Shown piece by piece: positions 48,372 to 57,190 of a DNA stretch of 64,000 nucleotides. A program made the translations under genes and the position numbers. The stretch is from GCA-003244245 sp052390115 (GTDB lineage: Bacteria > Actinomycetota > Actinomycetes > Mycobacteriales > Pseudonocardiaceae): assembly GCA_052390115.1 (NCBI GenBank), contig JBQTHE010000069.1, positions 38,475-102,474 of the forward strand. The letters run 5' to 3'. The notes under the pieces were generated by a model, which was given only the letters and a program-made list of their open reading frames with translations, searched no databases and was not told the DNA's origin. Numbering within the stretch: position 1 is the first letter of the stretch; every line of letters starts with the position of its first letter.

Positions 48372-48979
48372 GCTGGGGGGAGGGCGCGGAGCTCGGTGTA
48401 GCGGGTTTGGCAGGTGTGCCATTGGGGGAGGATGCCGGCTTTCGCGGCTTCGGCGAGGGTGGGGGCAGTGCGGTCTTTGCCCGACAGCTCCAGCTTGAGG
48501 TTGGTGGGCCAGGGAAGTTTCAGGGCGGGATCCAGCGGGTTCACCGTGCGTTCGGCAGCGGGGTCGTAGCCGGTCGAGCACAGGTAGGTCATGACGGTGT
48601 CATCGGCCAGCGCAATGAACGCATGCCCGATCCCCTCAGCGAGGTACACCGCACGGTAGGTCTCGGTGTCCAACCGCACCGCCTCCCAGCGCCCGAACGC
48701 CGGCGAGCCCAGCCGGACGTCGATCGCGACGTCGAGCAATGCGCCCTGGGAACAGTGCACGTACTTGGCCTGGCCGGGTGGCACATCGGAGAAGTGCACC
48801 CCCCGGACCACGCCGCGCCGGGACACGCTGTGGTTGGACTGTGCCAGATGCAGCTGGTGGCCGGTCGCATTGACGAATGCCGGTTCCTGGAACGGTGCAA
48901 CGAACCGGCCGCGGGAGTCGGCAAAGATCTTCGGGGTGAACTCGACTACTCCTGGCACACCCAGCTCACGGAACTGCAC
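48356..48979 (-). CDS. rfbC: dTDP-4-dehydrorhamnose 3,5-epimerase
   Basis: RfbC/RmlC makes dTDP-4-keto-L-rhamnose for envelope glycans. The 207-residue cupin has GVVEFTPKIFADSRGRFVAPF, QSNHSVSRRGVVRGVHF (catalytic His), GALLDVAIDVRLGSPAFGRW, VYLAEGIGHAFIAL and MTYLCSTGYDPAAERTVNPLDP. Other rml genes are not in the window. The final AHSAG and stop are inside the palindromic element. Confidence 0.93.
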   Translation of the reverse strand: MQFRELGVPGVVEFTPKIFADSRGRFVAPFQEPAFVNATGHQLHLAQSNHSVSRRGVVRGVHFSDVPPGQAKYVHCSQGALLDVAIDVRLGSPAFGRWEAVRLDTETYRAVYLAEGIGHAFIALADDTVMTYLCSTGYDPAAERTVNPLDPALKLPWPTNLKLELSGKDRTAPTLAEAAKAGILPQWHTCQTRYTELRALPPAHSAG

Positions 48980-49177
48980 GGTGCTTCACCCTAGCCAGCC
49001 GCTGCATCCTGGCTGGCACGGTGGCGAGTCCGCCGTGCCGCGGTGAAGTGATCTTGCGGCCCAACATTGTACCGAGTCCGCTGGATGCGCGACTTGCGTC
49101 GCGGTGGCTGAAGCGGTTGGCTGCGTCGGCGCGTAGCGACGAGGCCACCTGATCTGGTGATGCTCTGACCTACCGCT

Positions 49178-52100
49178 GTGGATGGTCACGCAAAGATGTC
49201 ACACGCGGTTGCTGGGGACCGCATAACCAATCGTCAGTTCGCGCGTTGTGCACTCGACAGGGTTGCGACACGCCGTTGTCCGGGGCCGAGGCTCTCCCTG
49301 CCCGTGATCGTCATGCGGGCGGGTGGGGCCACCAGTGGGCGCGGCGGAAGGGTGGTGCCGGTGGCCGACCGGGCTGAGCGGGCCGATTTCGTGCCCTTAT
49401 CGCCGGAGCTCGGGCAGGTGGCTCGGGCCGCACCTGGCTGGCCACTCGCGGCAGTCAGGGTGGGCCGAGCGATCCCGCTGCCGGAGTCGCCCGCGCTGGT
49501 CTGCGACGGCGGCATCGTCATCCAAGCCAACCTGGCGGCGGCCCGGCTCGCCGGCCGGTGGTCCCCGGGCTCGCTGACCGGACTCCCGCTGCAACGTCTA
49601 CTCACGGGTTCGGGCACCGATGCCGAACTTGTCGGGCCTGAAGGGCATGCGGTACCGGTGCGGGTGGCGCGCTGGATCGTGCCGGGAACGAACCTGCTCG
49701 TGGTGTTCTTGATCGACGTTTCCGACCTGCGCTCGACCGGCCACGCGCCAGGCACCGAGCGCAGGCTTACCGAGGTCGAGCGGGCCGAAGTTCAGCGGGC
49801 CGAAGTTCAGCGGGCAGAGGTCGCGCCGGTCGCCAGGCTCAGGCCGTGGCAGGCCGACCCGGTGACCGGCACTACCCGGGGGTCACGGGGGCACTACGAG
49901 ATCCTCGGTGAGCCCCAGGTGGACAGTGAGCTCGCGCAGGAACGCGCGCGACTGCTGGAGGCGCAGCGGATCGCCCGGATAGGCAGCTTCACCTGGGAGT
50001 GGCTCACCAACAAGCTCAGCTACAGCTCGGCGCTGGCGGAGCTGTTCGCCGGGCGCTGCATCGACCCCGCCGACCCATTACGCCACGTTCACCCCGAGGA
50101 TCTGCCGGCCTTGTTGTGGCGGGTGCAGGAGATGGTCGCCGACCCCGATGCGGGCACGCTGGAGGCGGAGTTCCGTGGGTCGCCTGAATACGGCGAGACC
50201 TGCTATGTGTGCCGGCTTCGGGCGCAGCGGTCGGCCAGCGGGGAGATCCTGCGTTTGATGGGCACCGTGCAGGACGTCACGCAGGCGCGGGCCCTGGAGC
50301 GTGAGCTGCGCGAGGAGCAGCGCAGGCTGGCCGAGGCGCAGCGGGTTGCCCGGATCGGTACCTGGGAGTGGGAGCCGGGCTCGGACCGGCTCGTCTGGTC
50401 GGACATGATGCAAGACCTCTACGGGGTTGCATCGGCGCACCGCCAGGCCACTTACCAGATCTACCTGTCCCTGGTGCACCCCGACGATCGGGAGTGGGTG
50501 GACGAGCTGTGGCGCCAGCTCGTCATCGACCACGTGCCGGTGGAATGCGAGCACCGGGTGCTGCGGCCGGACGGAACGGTACGCACCTTCCGGTGCTACG
50601 GCGCGGCCATCACCGACCCGTCCGGGAGCCTGCGCCTGGTAGGCACCGCGCAGGACGTCACCGAGCAGCGCGCCGCCGAGACCCGGATGACGCGCTCCAG
50701 CCAGCGCTTCGCTGACCTGGTGGCGATCGCCCCGGTGGGCATCGGCATCTTCGACGACGCCGATCGGCTGGTCGACGCCAACGAAGCGTTGTGCAAGCTG
50801 CTGGGTTACGACCTGGAGACACTTCGGGGGATGGGCTCCGAGGCGCTCACCCACCCCGACGAGCGGGCCGAGCGGCTGCGCACCATGCGCACCCACCAGA
50901 CAGCGGGCTGTGAGAGCTACACCGTGCCGCAGCGGATGCTGCTGCGGGCCGACGGCGCGCCGGTGTACTGCGAGTTGCACGTCTCGGCGTCGGTGCAGGA
51001 CGACGGGCAACGTTTTATGCTGGTTGTCTTCACCGACGTCACCGAGCGGCGCCGAGTGGCCGAGGCGCTGAGGTACCGGACGACCCACGACGAGCTCACC
51101 GGCCTACCCAACCGGACCGCGATCAAGGACACCCTGACCGAGCTACTCGCGTCACCCGAACGCGACCTCGCCGTACTGTTCTGCGATATCGACAACTTCA
51201 AACGGGTCAACGATGCGCTGGGTCATGACGCCGGCGATGAGCTGCTGGTGGCGCTGGCGCGGCGGCTGCACGATGGGTTGCCGCAAGGCTGCACCGGCGG
51301 TCGGCTCTCCGGCGATGTATTCGTGGTGATCTGTTCCGACGTCGCCGCCCAGGGCGGAATCAGCTCGCTCGTCGCCACGGTCTCGGCGTTGCTGCGCACC
51401 GCGATCCCGCTGCGCGGCCAGCTGATCCGGGTCTCGGCAGCTATCGGAGTGGCGGTACCGGACGCCGTCACCAACACCGCCGCTACCGGCGGCGCGGAAG
51501 ACCTGCTGCGCTTCGCCGACGCCGCCGTGTTCGAGGCCAAGCGTGGCAGCACCGGGCACTTCACGATGGCCAGCGCGGCGCTGATGGCGTCGGCCGACCG
51601 GCAGGTGGAGCTGGAGTGCCAGCTTCGCGAGGCCCTGGTGCGCGACGAACTGCAGTTGCTCTACCAGCCGGTGGTCGATTCCGACGGTGTGGTTCTCTCG
51701 GCGGAGGCGCTGATCCGCTGGCCGCACCCGGAGCGCGGGATGCTCGGCCCGGACGTGTTCCTGCCGGTCGCCGAGAAGGGCGACATGATGCGCGAGCTGG
51801 ACCGCTGGGTGCTGCGCACCGCGATGCGTGAGGCGCGGAACTGGGTGACGGGTGATGGGCGCCCGGTCGCCGTCGCGGTCAACCTCTCCGCACAGATCCC
51901 TGGCGAACCTGGCTTCGTCGACACCGTGGCTACCGCGATGGCCGAGAGCGGGCTGCCCTGGGACCGCCTGGTGCTGGAGCTGGTGGAGACCGCGCTGGTG
52001 GACCTGCCTTGCGAGACCCGGCGGGCGATGGGTGAGCTGGTCGAGCGCGGGGTGCGCTTCGCGGTGGACGATTTCGGCACCGGCTACTCCTCGCTGGCCC

Positions 52101-52360
52101 GGCTCAAGGAGCTGCCCGCACAGATCATCAAGCTGGACCGCCGGTTCGTCTCCGGAGTCGGAGTCGACCCGGCGGACGTTGCGGTGGTCCGCGCAGTGGT
52201 CGACATGGCCCGCGCGATGGGTCGCACCTGTGTCGCCGAGGGCGTGGAGACTGAGGCCCAGTTCCAGGTGCTGCGAGGCCTCGGAGTGGACGCCTACCAG
52301 GGCTGGCTATTCTCCCGCGCAGTCCCGGCCCCCGAGTTCCGCGAACTGCTCCTGCTCTAA
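49178..52360 (+). CDS. PAS-repeat GGDEF/EAL protein, likely c-di-GMP phosphodiesterase
   Basis: This roughly 1060-residue cytoplasmic protein has an N-terminal low-complexity part with PAS-like sequence (about 100-190), three PAS/PAC units (about 260-380, 390-505 and 515-630), a GGDEF domain (about 640-800) and an EAL domain (about 815-1055). The GGDEF signature is replaced by SGDVF, so cyclase activity is unlikely. The EAL domain keeps the catalytic set: EALIRW, VNLSAQ, LELVET, DDFGTGYSS, IKLDRRF, VAEGVET and YQGWLF. The exact start is uncertain; GTG 49178 is the longest, ATG 49196 and ATG 49312 are alternatives. Confidence 0.85.
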   Translation: MDGHAKMSHAVAGDRITNRQFARCALDRVATRRCPGPRLSLPVIVMRAGGATSGRGGRVVPVADRAERADFVPLSPELGQVARAAPGWPLAAVRVGRAIPLPESPALVCDGGIVIQANLAAARLAGRWSPGSLTGLPLQRLLTGSGTDAELVGPEGHAVPVRVARWIVPGTNLLVVFLIDVSDLRSTGHAPGTERRLTEVERAEVQRAEVQRAEVAPVARLRPWQADPVTGTTRGSRGHYEILGEPQVDSELAQERARLLEAQRIARIGSFTWEWLTNKLSYSSALAELFAGRCIDPADPLRHVHPEDLPALLWRVQEMVADPDAGTLEAEFRGSPEYGETCYVCRLRAQRSASGEILRLMGTVQDVTQARALERELREEQRRLAEAQRVARIGTWEWEPGSDRLVWSDMMQDLYGVASAHRQATYQIYLSLVHPDDREWVDELWRQLVIDHVPVECEHRVLRPDGTVRTFRCYGAAITDPSGSLRLVGTAQDVTEQRAAETRMTRSSQRFADLVAIAPVGIGIFDDADRLVDANEALCKLLGYDLETLRGMGSEALTHPDERAERLRTMRTHQTAGCESYTVPQRMLLRADGAPVYCELHVSASVQDDGQRFMLVVFTDVTERRRVAEALRYRTTHDELTGLPNRTAIKDTLTELLASPERDLAVLFCDIDNFKRVNDALGHDAGDELLVALARRLHDGLPQGCTGGRLSGDVFVVICSDVAAQGGISSLVATVSALLRTAIPLRGQLIRVSAAIGVAVPDAVTNTAATGGAEDLLRFADAAVFEAKRGSTGHFTMASAALMASADRQVELECQLREALVRDELQLLYQPVVDSDGVVLSAEALIRWPHPERGMLGPDVFLPVAEKGDMMRELDRWVLRTAMREARNWVTGDGRPVAVAVNLSAQIPGEPGFVDTVATAMAESGLPWDRLVLELVETALVDLPCETRRAMGELVERGVRFAVDDFGTGYSSLARLKELPAQIIKLDRRFVSGVGVDPADVAVVRAVVDMARAMGRTCVAEGVETEAQFQVLRGLGVDAYQGWLFSRAVPAPEFRELLLL
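49781..49825 (+). repeat. 15-bp tandem repeat inside the EAL-protein gene
   Basis: Two copies of cgggccgaagttcag and a third diverged copy encode R-A-E-V-Q repeats in a charged helix before the second PAS unit. Confidence 0.85.
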
Positions 52361-52422
52361 CCCGCGTGTCCGTCTCTCCTGCACGGTGTGTCCGGCCCTC
52401 GTGCCCGGTGTGTCGTGCTTAG
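52358..52422 (+). repeat. 22-bp stop-codon repeat, cluster D
   Basis: Three units: taacccgcgtgtccgtctct, ctgcacggtgtgtccggccc and gtgcccggtgtgtcgtgctt. The first begins with the TAA of the EAL gene; the last ends with tta, the stop of the convergent paoC-like gene. Confidence 0.8.
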
Positions 52423-54530
52423 CGCAACAGCTGGTCGATGGTGATGGGCAGGTCTCGCACTCGAACACCAGTGGCGTGGAACACGGCGTTGGCAATCGCC
52501 GGGGCGACGCCCACCGCGCCGAGCTCACCGATTCCCTTGGCGCCGAGCGGGCTGGCGTGGGGGTCGTGGTCGTCCACGAAAGACACCTCGATGTCGCCGA
52601 TGTCGGCGTTGACCGGGATGATGTAACCGGCGAGGTTCTTGGACAGGAACCGGCCGAGGCCCGGTTCGAACGTGGAGCGTTCCAGCAGCGCCTGGCCGAG
52701 GCCCCAGCTGATGCCGCCGATCATCTGACTGCGAGCGGCGAGCGGGTTGATGATCCGACCAGCGCCGTAGACGCCGACGCAGCGGTTCATCCGCACCAGC
52801 CCGAGGTCGGCGTCGACGCGCACCTCGACGAACACCGCGCCGTAGGTATGGATCGACAGCGGAGACTCGGCCGGGTCCCAGCGGGCCTCGGCTTCCAGCG
52901 AGCTCAGGCCGGACGCAGCAAGGAGCTCAGCCGGGCTGCGCGGATCGGTACCCGCAGATGGATCGAGGGCTGCGAGTTTGTCTCGCAGCCGGCTGGCCGC
53001 GAGGTACACGGCGGACCCGACGCCCATCGTCGCCGACGACCCGGCTGTCATTCCCGCTGCAGGTAGCGATGTGTCGCCGTGGTGGACCTCCACGGTGCCG
53101 GCCGGCACCCCGAGGACATCCGCGGTGATCGACGTCATCACTGCCGGCAGCCCGGTGCCGATCTCCTGGGTGCCGGCCTCGACCAGTACCCGCCCGTCGG
53201 CCTCGGCGCGGACCCGGGCGGAGGAGGGGAAACGGAAGGTGTCCATGGTGGCCACCGCCATCCCCCAGCCGAGCAGATCCGAGCCGGCGCGCATCGACCG
53301 CGGCTCGGGGGGCCGCCCGTCCCAGCCGAACCGTCGGGCGCCCTCTAGCAGGCACTGGCGCAGCGGCCGGGATGAGAAGGGCCGGCCGGTGACCGGGTCC
53401 ACGTCGGGTTCGTTGCGTAGCCGCAGCTCGACCGGGTCGATATCGAGCCGGTAGGCGAGTTCGTCCATCGCGGACTCGACCGCGACCATGCCGGGGCCCT
53501 CATGCGGGGCCCGCATCGGGTTCGGCTGGGAACGGTCCAAGCATTCGATGCGGGTGGTCACCCGCAGGGCCGGGGTGGCGTAGAGCCAGCAGGTGCCGGC
53601 GGTGGTGAACTCGGTGTAGTCGTCGGCGCGGGCGGCCGCGTTGACGCTGTGATGCTCGACAGCGGTCAGCGCCCCGTCTCGGGTAGCGGCGAGGGTGACG
53701 GTCTGCCGGGTGGCGGGCTGGTGACCGCAGCCGGTGAACATCTGCGCTCGGCTCAGCACCAGCTTGACCGGCCGGTCCAACACTTGGGCGGCGGCGGCGG
53801 TGAGCAGCTGGTGCGGGTGCACGAAACCCTTGCAGCCGAAACCGCCCCCGACGAACGGCCGGCTGACGTGCACATGATCGATGGGCAGTGCGAACGCGGC
53901 GGCCAGCACCAGCTGTGCTGCGGAGATCCCTTGCACCGCGTCCTGCACGCGCAGCTGGTCGCCGTCCCACCACGCCAGCGTCGCCGACGGCTCTATCGGG
54001 TTGTGATGCCGGTCCGCCGTGCGGTAGGTCTCGCGCACCACCACCGCGGCCTGAGCCAACCCGGCCTCGACGTCGCCGACCTGCAGGTCTGGCGCCGCGA
54101 ACTGGTAGGCCCCGGCGGGGACCACGACGTCACCGGCACCGAACACCACGGCAGGCGCGATGCCGACGTAGCGAGCGCGCACCAGCCCGGCGGCATACTC
54201 AGCCTGCTCATGGGTCGCTGCCGCCACCAGCGCGATCGGCTGGCCCTCGTAGTGCACGGTGTCGTCCTGCATCGGGATCACCGAGTGCGCCAGCGGCGGC
54301 ACCGGTGGGGCGGCCAGCCGCGGCATGTCGGCGCGGGTCAGGACCGCGACCACACCGGGCGCCGCGGCGGCCCGGGCGGTGTCGAGCTCGGCGACCCGCC
54401 CGCGCGGCACGGTGGCGGTGACCAGCACCGCATGCACCAGGCCGGGCAGGACGTGGTCCGCGGCGTAGCGCGCAGCGCCGGTCAGCTTCGCCCAGCCGTC
54501 CGGCCGGGTCAGTGATGTACCGATGCTCAT
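52419..54530 (-). CDS. Aldehyde oxidoreductase molybdenum subunit (PaoC/XdhA family)
   Basis: The 703-residue subunit binds the molybdenum cofactor. Family motifs are GAARYAADHVLPGLVHAVLV, GGGFGCKGFVHPHQLL, PNPMRAPHEGPGMVAVESAMD with the cofactor-contact Arg, GTQEIGTGLPAVMTSI, and the active Glu in GAKGIGELGAVGVAPAIANA near the C-terminus. It is the third gene of a 2Fe-2S / FAD / Mo set like E. coli paoABC. ATG 54530 overlaps the FAD-subunit stop (ATGA). Confidence 0.93.
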   Translation of the reverse strand: MSIGTSLTRPDGWAKLTGAARYAADHVLPGLVHAVLVTATVPRGRVAELDTARAAAAPGVVAVLTRADMPRLAAPPVPPLAHSVIPMQDDTVHYEGQPIALVAAATHEQAEYAAGLVRARYVGIAPAVVFGAGDVVVPAGAYQFAAPDLQVGDVEAGLAQAAVVVRETYRTADRHHNPIEPSATLAWWDGDQLRVQDAVQGISAAQLVLAAAFALPIDHVHVSRPFVGGGFGCKGFVHPHQLLTAAAAQVLDRPVKLVLSRAQMFTGCGHQPATRQTVTLAATRDGALTAVEHHSVNAAARADDYTEFTTAGTCWLYATPALRVTTRIECLDRSQPNPMRAPHEGPGMVAVESAMDELAYRLDIDPVELRLRNEPDVDPVTGRPFSSRPLRQCLLEGARRFGWDGRPPEPRSMRAGSDLLGWGMAVATMDTFRFPSSARVRAEADGRVLVEAGTQEIGTGLPAVMTSITADVLGVPAGTVEVHHGDTSLPAAGMTAGSSATMGVGSAVYLAASRLRDKLAALDPSAGTDPRSPAELLAASGLSSLEAEARWDPAESPLSIHTYGAVFVEVRVDADLGLVRMNRCVGVYGAGRIINPLAARSQMIGGISWGLGQALLERSTFEPGLGRFLSKNLAGYIIPVNADIGDIEVSFVDDHDPHASPLGAKGIGELGAVGVAPAIANAVFHATGVRVRDLPITIDQLLR

Positions 54531-55516
54531 GCCAGGCCTCCCGCCGCCTGCAGCGCGCGGACGGCGGCCCGTTGCGCCAGCTCCACCTTGAACTCGTTGT
54601 CCGGTAGCGGCCTCGCCTCGGCGAACGAGCCGGCGACCGCCGCGCGCAGCGCCGCCGGATCGCCGATCGACGCGCCGATCAGGGCGGACTCCGCCTCGGG
54701 CAACCGCCACGGCTGGTGCGCGACCCCACCCAGCGCGAGCCGGGCGGCGGTGATGGTTGGCCCGTCCAGCTCGACCAGGGCAGCCACCGAGACGACCGCG
54801 AACTCATACGACACCCGCTCCCGCACCTTCAGGTAGTGCGAGCGGCACGCCGACGGCCTGCTGGCGACTGTCACCGTGACGATCAGCTCGTCGGGCTCCA
54901 CCACGGTCAGCTGCCCGCCGTCGGCGCCCGGCGGCCGGTAGAAGTCGCGCATCGGCACCGCACGCTCACCGCCCGGGCCGCGCAGCTGCACCGTCGCGTC
55001 CAGCGTGGCCAGCGCTACCGCCAGGTCCGACGGGTGGGTTGCCGCGCACTCCCGGCTCCAGCCGAAGATCGCCAGGGCGTGGGTGTCGCCGCCGTCGAGC
55101 GCGGCGCATCCGGATCCGGCGACCCGCTGGTTGCACGGCAGCAGGGTCTCGGCCCGGAAGTACGGGCAGCGGGTGCGCTGCAGCAGGTTACCGCCGAGGG
55201 TGGCCATGTTGCGTAGCTGCGCCGAGGCGGCGGCGTGCAGCGACTCGGCCAGTACCGGGTAGTCCCGGCTCACCACTGGGTGGGCGGCCACGTCGCTCAT
55301 CCGGGCCAGCGCACCGAGCCGCAGGCCACCGGCCTCGGCGTCGATGCCACCCCAGGCCAACCCGGTGATGTCCACTACCTGGTCCGGCGCGGCGATGCCT
55401 TCCTTGAGCCAGTTCATCAGCTCGGTACCGCCAGCAATGACCACGCTGCCAGGTTCGCGCAGTGCGGCGAGCGCGGAGTCGACGTCGGCGGGTTTGACAT
55501 AACCGAAGTTCCTCAC
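54527..55516 (-). CDS. FAD-binding subunit with [4Fe-4S] insertion (PaoB-like)
   Basis: The 329-residue subunit has SVVIAGGTELMNWLKEGI (FAD pyrophosphate loop), ASAQLRNMATLGGNLLQRTR (FAD-binding), and an inserted CPYFRAETLLPCNQRVAGSGC segment, followed by a fourth Cys in SREC, that holds a [4Fe-4S] cluster in PaoB-type enzymes. This distinguishes it from ordinary xanthine dehydrogenase. GTG 55516 overlaps the PaoA-like stop (GTGA). Confidence 0.9.
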   Translation of the reverse strand: MRNFGYVKPADVDSALAALREPGSVVIAGGTELMNWLKEGIAAPDQVVDITGLAWGGIDAEAGGLRLGALARMSDVAAHPVVSRDYPVLAESLHAAASAQLRNMATLGGNLLQRTRCPYFRAETLLPCNQRVAGSGCAALDGGDTHALAIFGWSRECAATHPSDLAVALATLDATVQLRGPGGERAVPMRDFYRPPGADGGQLTVVEPDELIVTVTVASRPSACRSHYLKVRERVSYEFAVVSVAALVELDGPTITAARLALGGVAHQPWRLPEAESALIGASIGDPAALRAAVAGSFAEARPLPDNEFKVELAQRAAVRALQAAGGLA

Positions 55517-56040
55517 CGGGCCACCTCTCCCCGAGCCACTTCTCCCCGTGCCATTGCGAGTACTGCGGTCTGTATCGCGGCGACGATCTGCGGATACGCG
55601 GCGCAGCGGCACAGGTTGCCGCTCATCCACTCCTTGATCTCCTCGGCGGAGCCGGTGTGGCCCTCGGTGATACAAGCCGTCGCCGACATCACCTGCCCGG
55701 GAGTGCAGAAACCGCACTGGAAGGCGTCGCGGGAGAGGAAGGCCGCCTGCACCGGGTGCAGCTCCGCTCCCTCGGCGATGCCCTCGATCGTGGTGACATC
55801 GGATCCGTCGATCATCACTGCCAAGGTCATGCACGCCAGCACCCGCCGACCGTTCACGTGCACAGTGCACGCCCCGCACTCACCGCGGTCGCAGCCCTTC
55901 TTCGTACCGGTCAAGCCGAGCCGGTCGCGCAGCGCATCGACCAGCGTCACCCGTGGCTCGACGACCAGCGTTTGCGGCTGCCCGTTCACCCGCACGGTGA
56001 TCGTCGACTCGCCGTCGTGGAGTCTCATGCCCGTCATCAT
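55513..56040 (-). CDS. 2Fe-2S subunit of aldehyde oxidoreductase (PaoA-like)
   Basis: The 175-residue protein has the plant-ferredoxin-type cluster CDRGECGACTVHVNG with a preceding GTKKG and a later C-M-T-L (first cluster) and the four-helix [2Fe-2S] domain CGFCTPGQVM ... NLCRCAAYPQIV (second cluster). No Tat signal is visible at the N-terminus, unlike PaoA. The C-terminus ends in repeated A-R-G-E-V encoded by a 15-bp repeat (55521-55550). Start is ATG 56040, 56037 or 56028. Confidence 0.92.
   Translation of the reverse strand: MMTGMRLHDGESTITVRVNGQPQTLVVEPRVTLVDALRDRLGLTGTKKGCDRGECGACTVHVNGRRVLACMTLAVMIDGSDVTTIEGIAEGAELHPVQAAFLSRDAFQCGFCTPGQVMSATACITEGHTGSAEEIKEWMSGNLCRCAAYPQIVAAIQTAVLAMARGEVARGEVAR
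55521..55550 (-). repeat. 15-bp tandem repeat at the paoA/paoB junction
   Basis: Two units (minus strand, cacggggagaagtgg and ctcggggagaggtgg) encode ARGEV-ARGEV at the end of the PaoA-like protein. Each carries ggggag, so the repeat also doubles the Shine-Dalgarno sequence of the PaoB-like gene. Confidence 0.8.
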
Positions 56041-56122
56041 CGGCTAACCCGGCGACTGCGTCACCTGTATCGTCGGCCGGTAGGTCGGGACCGCTTTCCT
56101 GCCAGGGGACCGAGATCCAGGG

Positions 56123-57190
56123 ATGATCGAGTTTCGCGGCGTCACCAAGCGGTTCGATGATGGCACCGTGGCCGTGCAGGCGCTGGATCTCCTCGCCTCC
56201 GAGGGCCGGATCACCGTGCTGGTCGGGCCATCCGGCTGCGGCAAGACCACGTCCCTGCGGATGGTCAACCGGATGGTGGAGCCCACCTTGGGCATGCTGC
56301 TGATCGAGGGGCGCGACATCCGCTCCCGCCCTCCCGCGCAGCTGCGCCGGGGCATCGGCTATGTCATCCAGCAGGCCGGGCTGTTCCCGCACCGCACGGT
56401 CGTGGACAACATCGCCACGGTGCCGATGCTCACCGGCGCGACCCGGCGGGTCGCCCGGGCCCGGGCCGCGGAGCTGCTCGAGCTCGTCGGTTTGCCCGCT
56501 GAGCTGGGCCGGCGCTACCCCGCGCAGCTATCCGGCGGCCAGCAGCAGCGGGTCGGGGTCGCTCGCGCACTCGGCGCCGACCCGCCGGTGCTGCTGATGG
56601 ACGAGCCGTTCTCGGCTGTCGATCCGGTGGTCCGGGAGGGCTTGCAGGACGAGTTGCTGCGGTTGCAAGGCGAGCTGGGCAAGACCATCCTGTTCGTCAC
56701 CCACGACATCGACGAGGCGGTCAAGCTCGGTGATACCGTGGCGGTGCTGCGGTCCGGCGGAGTGCTGGCGCAGTTCGACTCGCCGCAGCAGCTGCTCGCC
56801 GAGCCCGCTGACGACTTCGTCGCCGGATTCATCGGGCGTGACCGCGGCTACCGAGCGTTGTCATTCGCCGGCTCAGACGGCCTTCCGATGCACGAGCTGG
56901 ACACGGTGCCAGTCGGTGCCGGCGGGGCAGGGTCGGGGTGGCGGCTGGCCGTGGACACCGACGGCAGGCCGCGCGGCTGGCTGGCTCCGGGTGATCCCGA
57001 CGGCGTGCTGCGTGCCGGGGGGTCGTCGCATCGGCTGGGCGGTCCGATGCGAACCGCGCTGGACGCGGCGCTGTCCTCGCCGTCGGGGCTCGGCGTGGTG
57101 GTCGACGGCGACGGTGCCGCAGTGGGCGGTGTGCTGGCAGAGGAGGTCCTCGCGGTGTGGCGCCGGCAGCGGGGTGCCGATGCTCACTGA
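56123..57190 (+). CDS. Betaine/choline-type ABC importer ATPase (OpuCA/ProV-like)
   Basis: The 355-residue ATPase has Walker A GPSGCGKT (35-42), the QQAGLFPHRTV Q-loop, the LSGGQQQRVGVARAL signature and LLMDEPFSAVD Walker B. A C-terminal part (about 260-345) is a shortened CBS-like regulatory domain, as in ProV/OpuCA where it senses ionic strength. It heads a four-gene operon with two permeases and a lipoprotein; the next gene overlaps by 11 bases. Confidence 0.92.
   Translation: MIEFRGVTKRFDDGTVAVQALDLLASEGRITVLVGPSGCGKTTSLRMVNRMVEPTLGMLLIEGRDIRSRPPAQLRRGIGYVIQQAGLFPHRTVVDNIATVPMLTGATRRVARARAAELLELVGLPAELGRRYPAQLSGGQQQRVGVARALGADPPVLLMDEPFSAVDPVVREGLQDELLRLQGELGKTILFVTHDIDEAVKLGDTVAVLRSGGVLAQFDSPQQLLAEPADDFVAGFIGRDRGYRALSFAGSDGLPMHELDTVPVGAGGAGSGWRLAVDTDGRPRGWLAPGDPDGVLRAGGSSHRLGGPMRTALDAALSSPSGLGVVVDGDGAAVGGVLAEEVLAVWRRQRGADAH

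Noticed and set aside
51290..51320. Active GGDEF cyclase site
   Set aside because: The signature reads SGDVF, lacking the Gly and Glu needed for catalysis.
55517..55879. Longer start for the PaoB-like gene
   Set aside because: The extension lies entirely within the PaoA-like gene in another frame; GTG 55516 with a GTGA overlap fits the family start.
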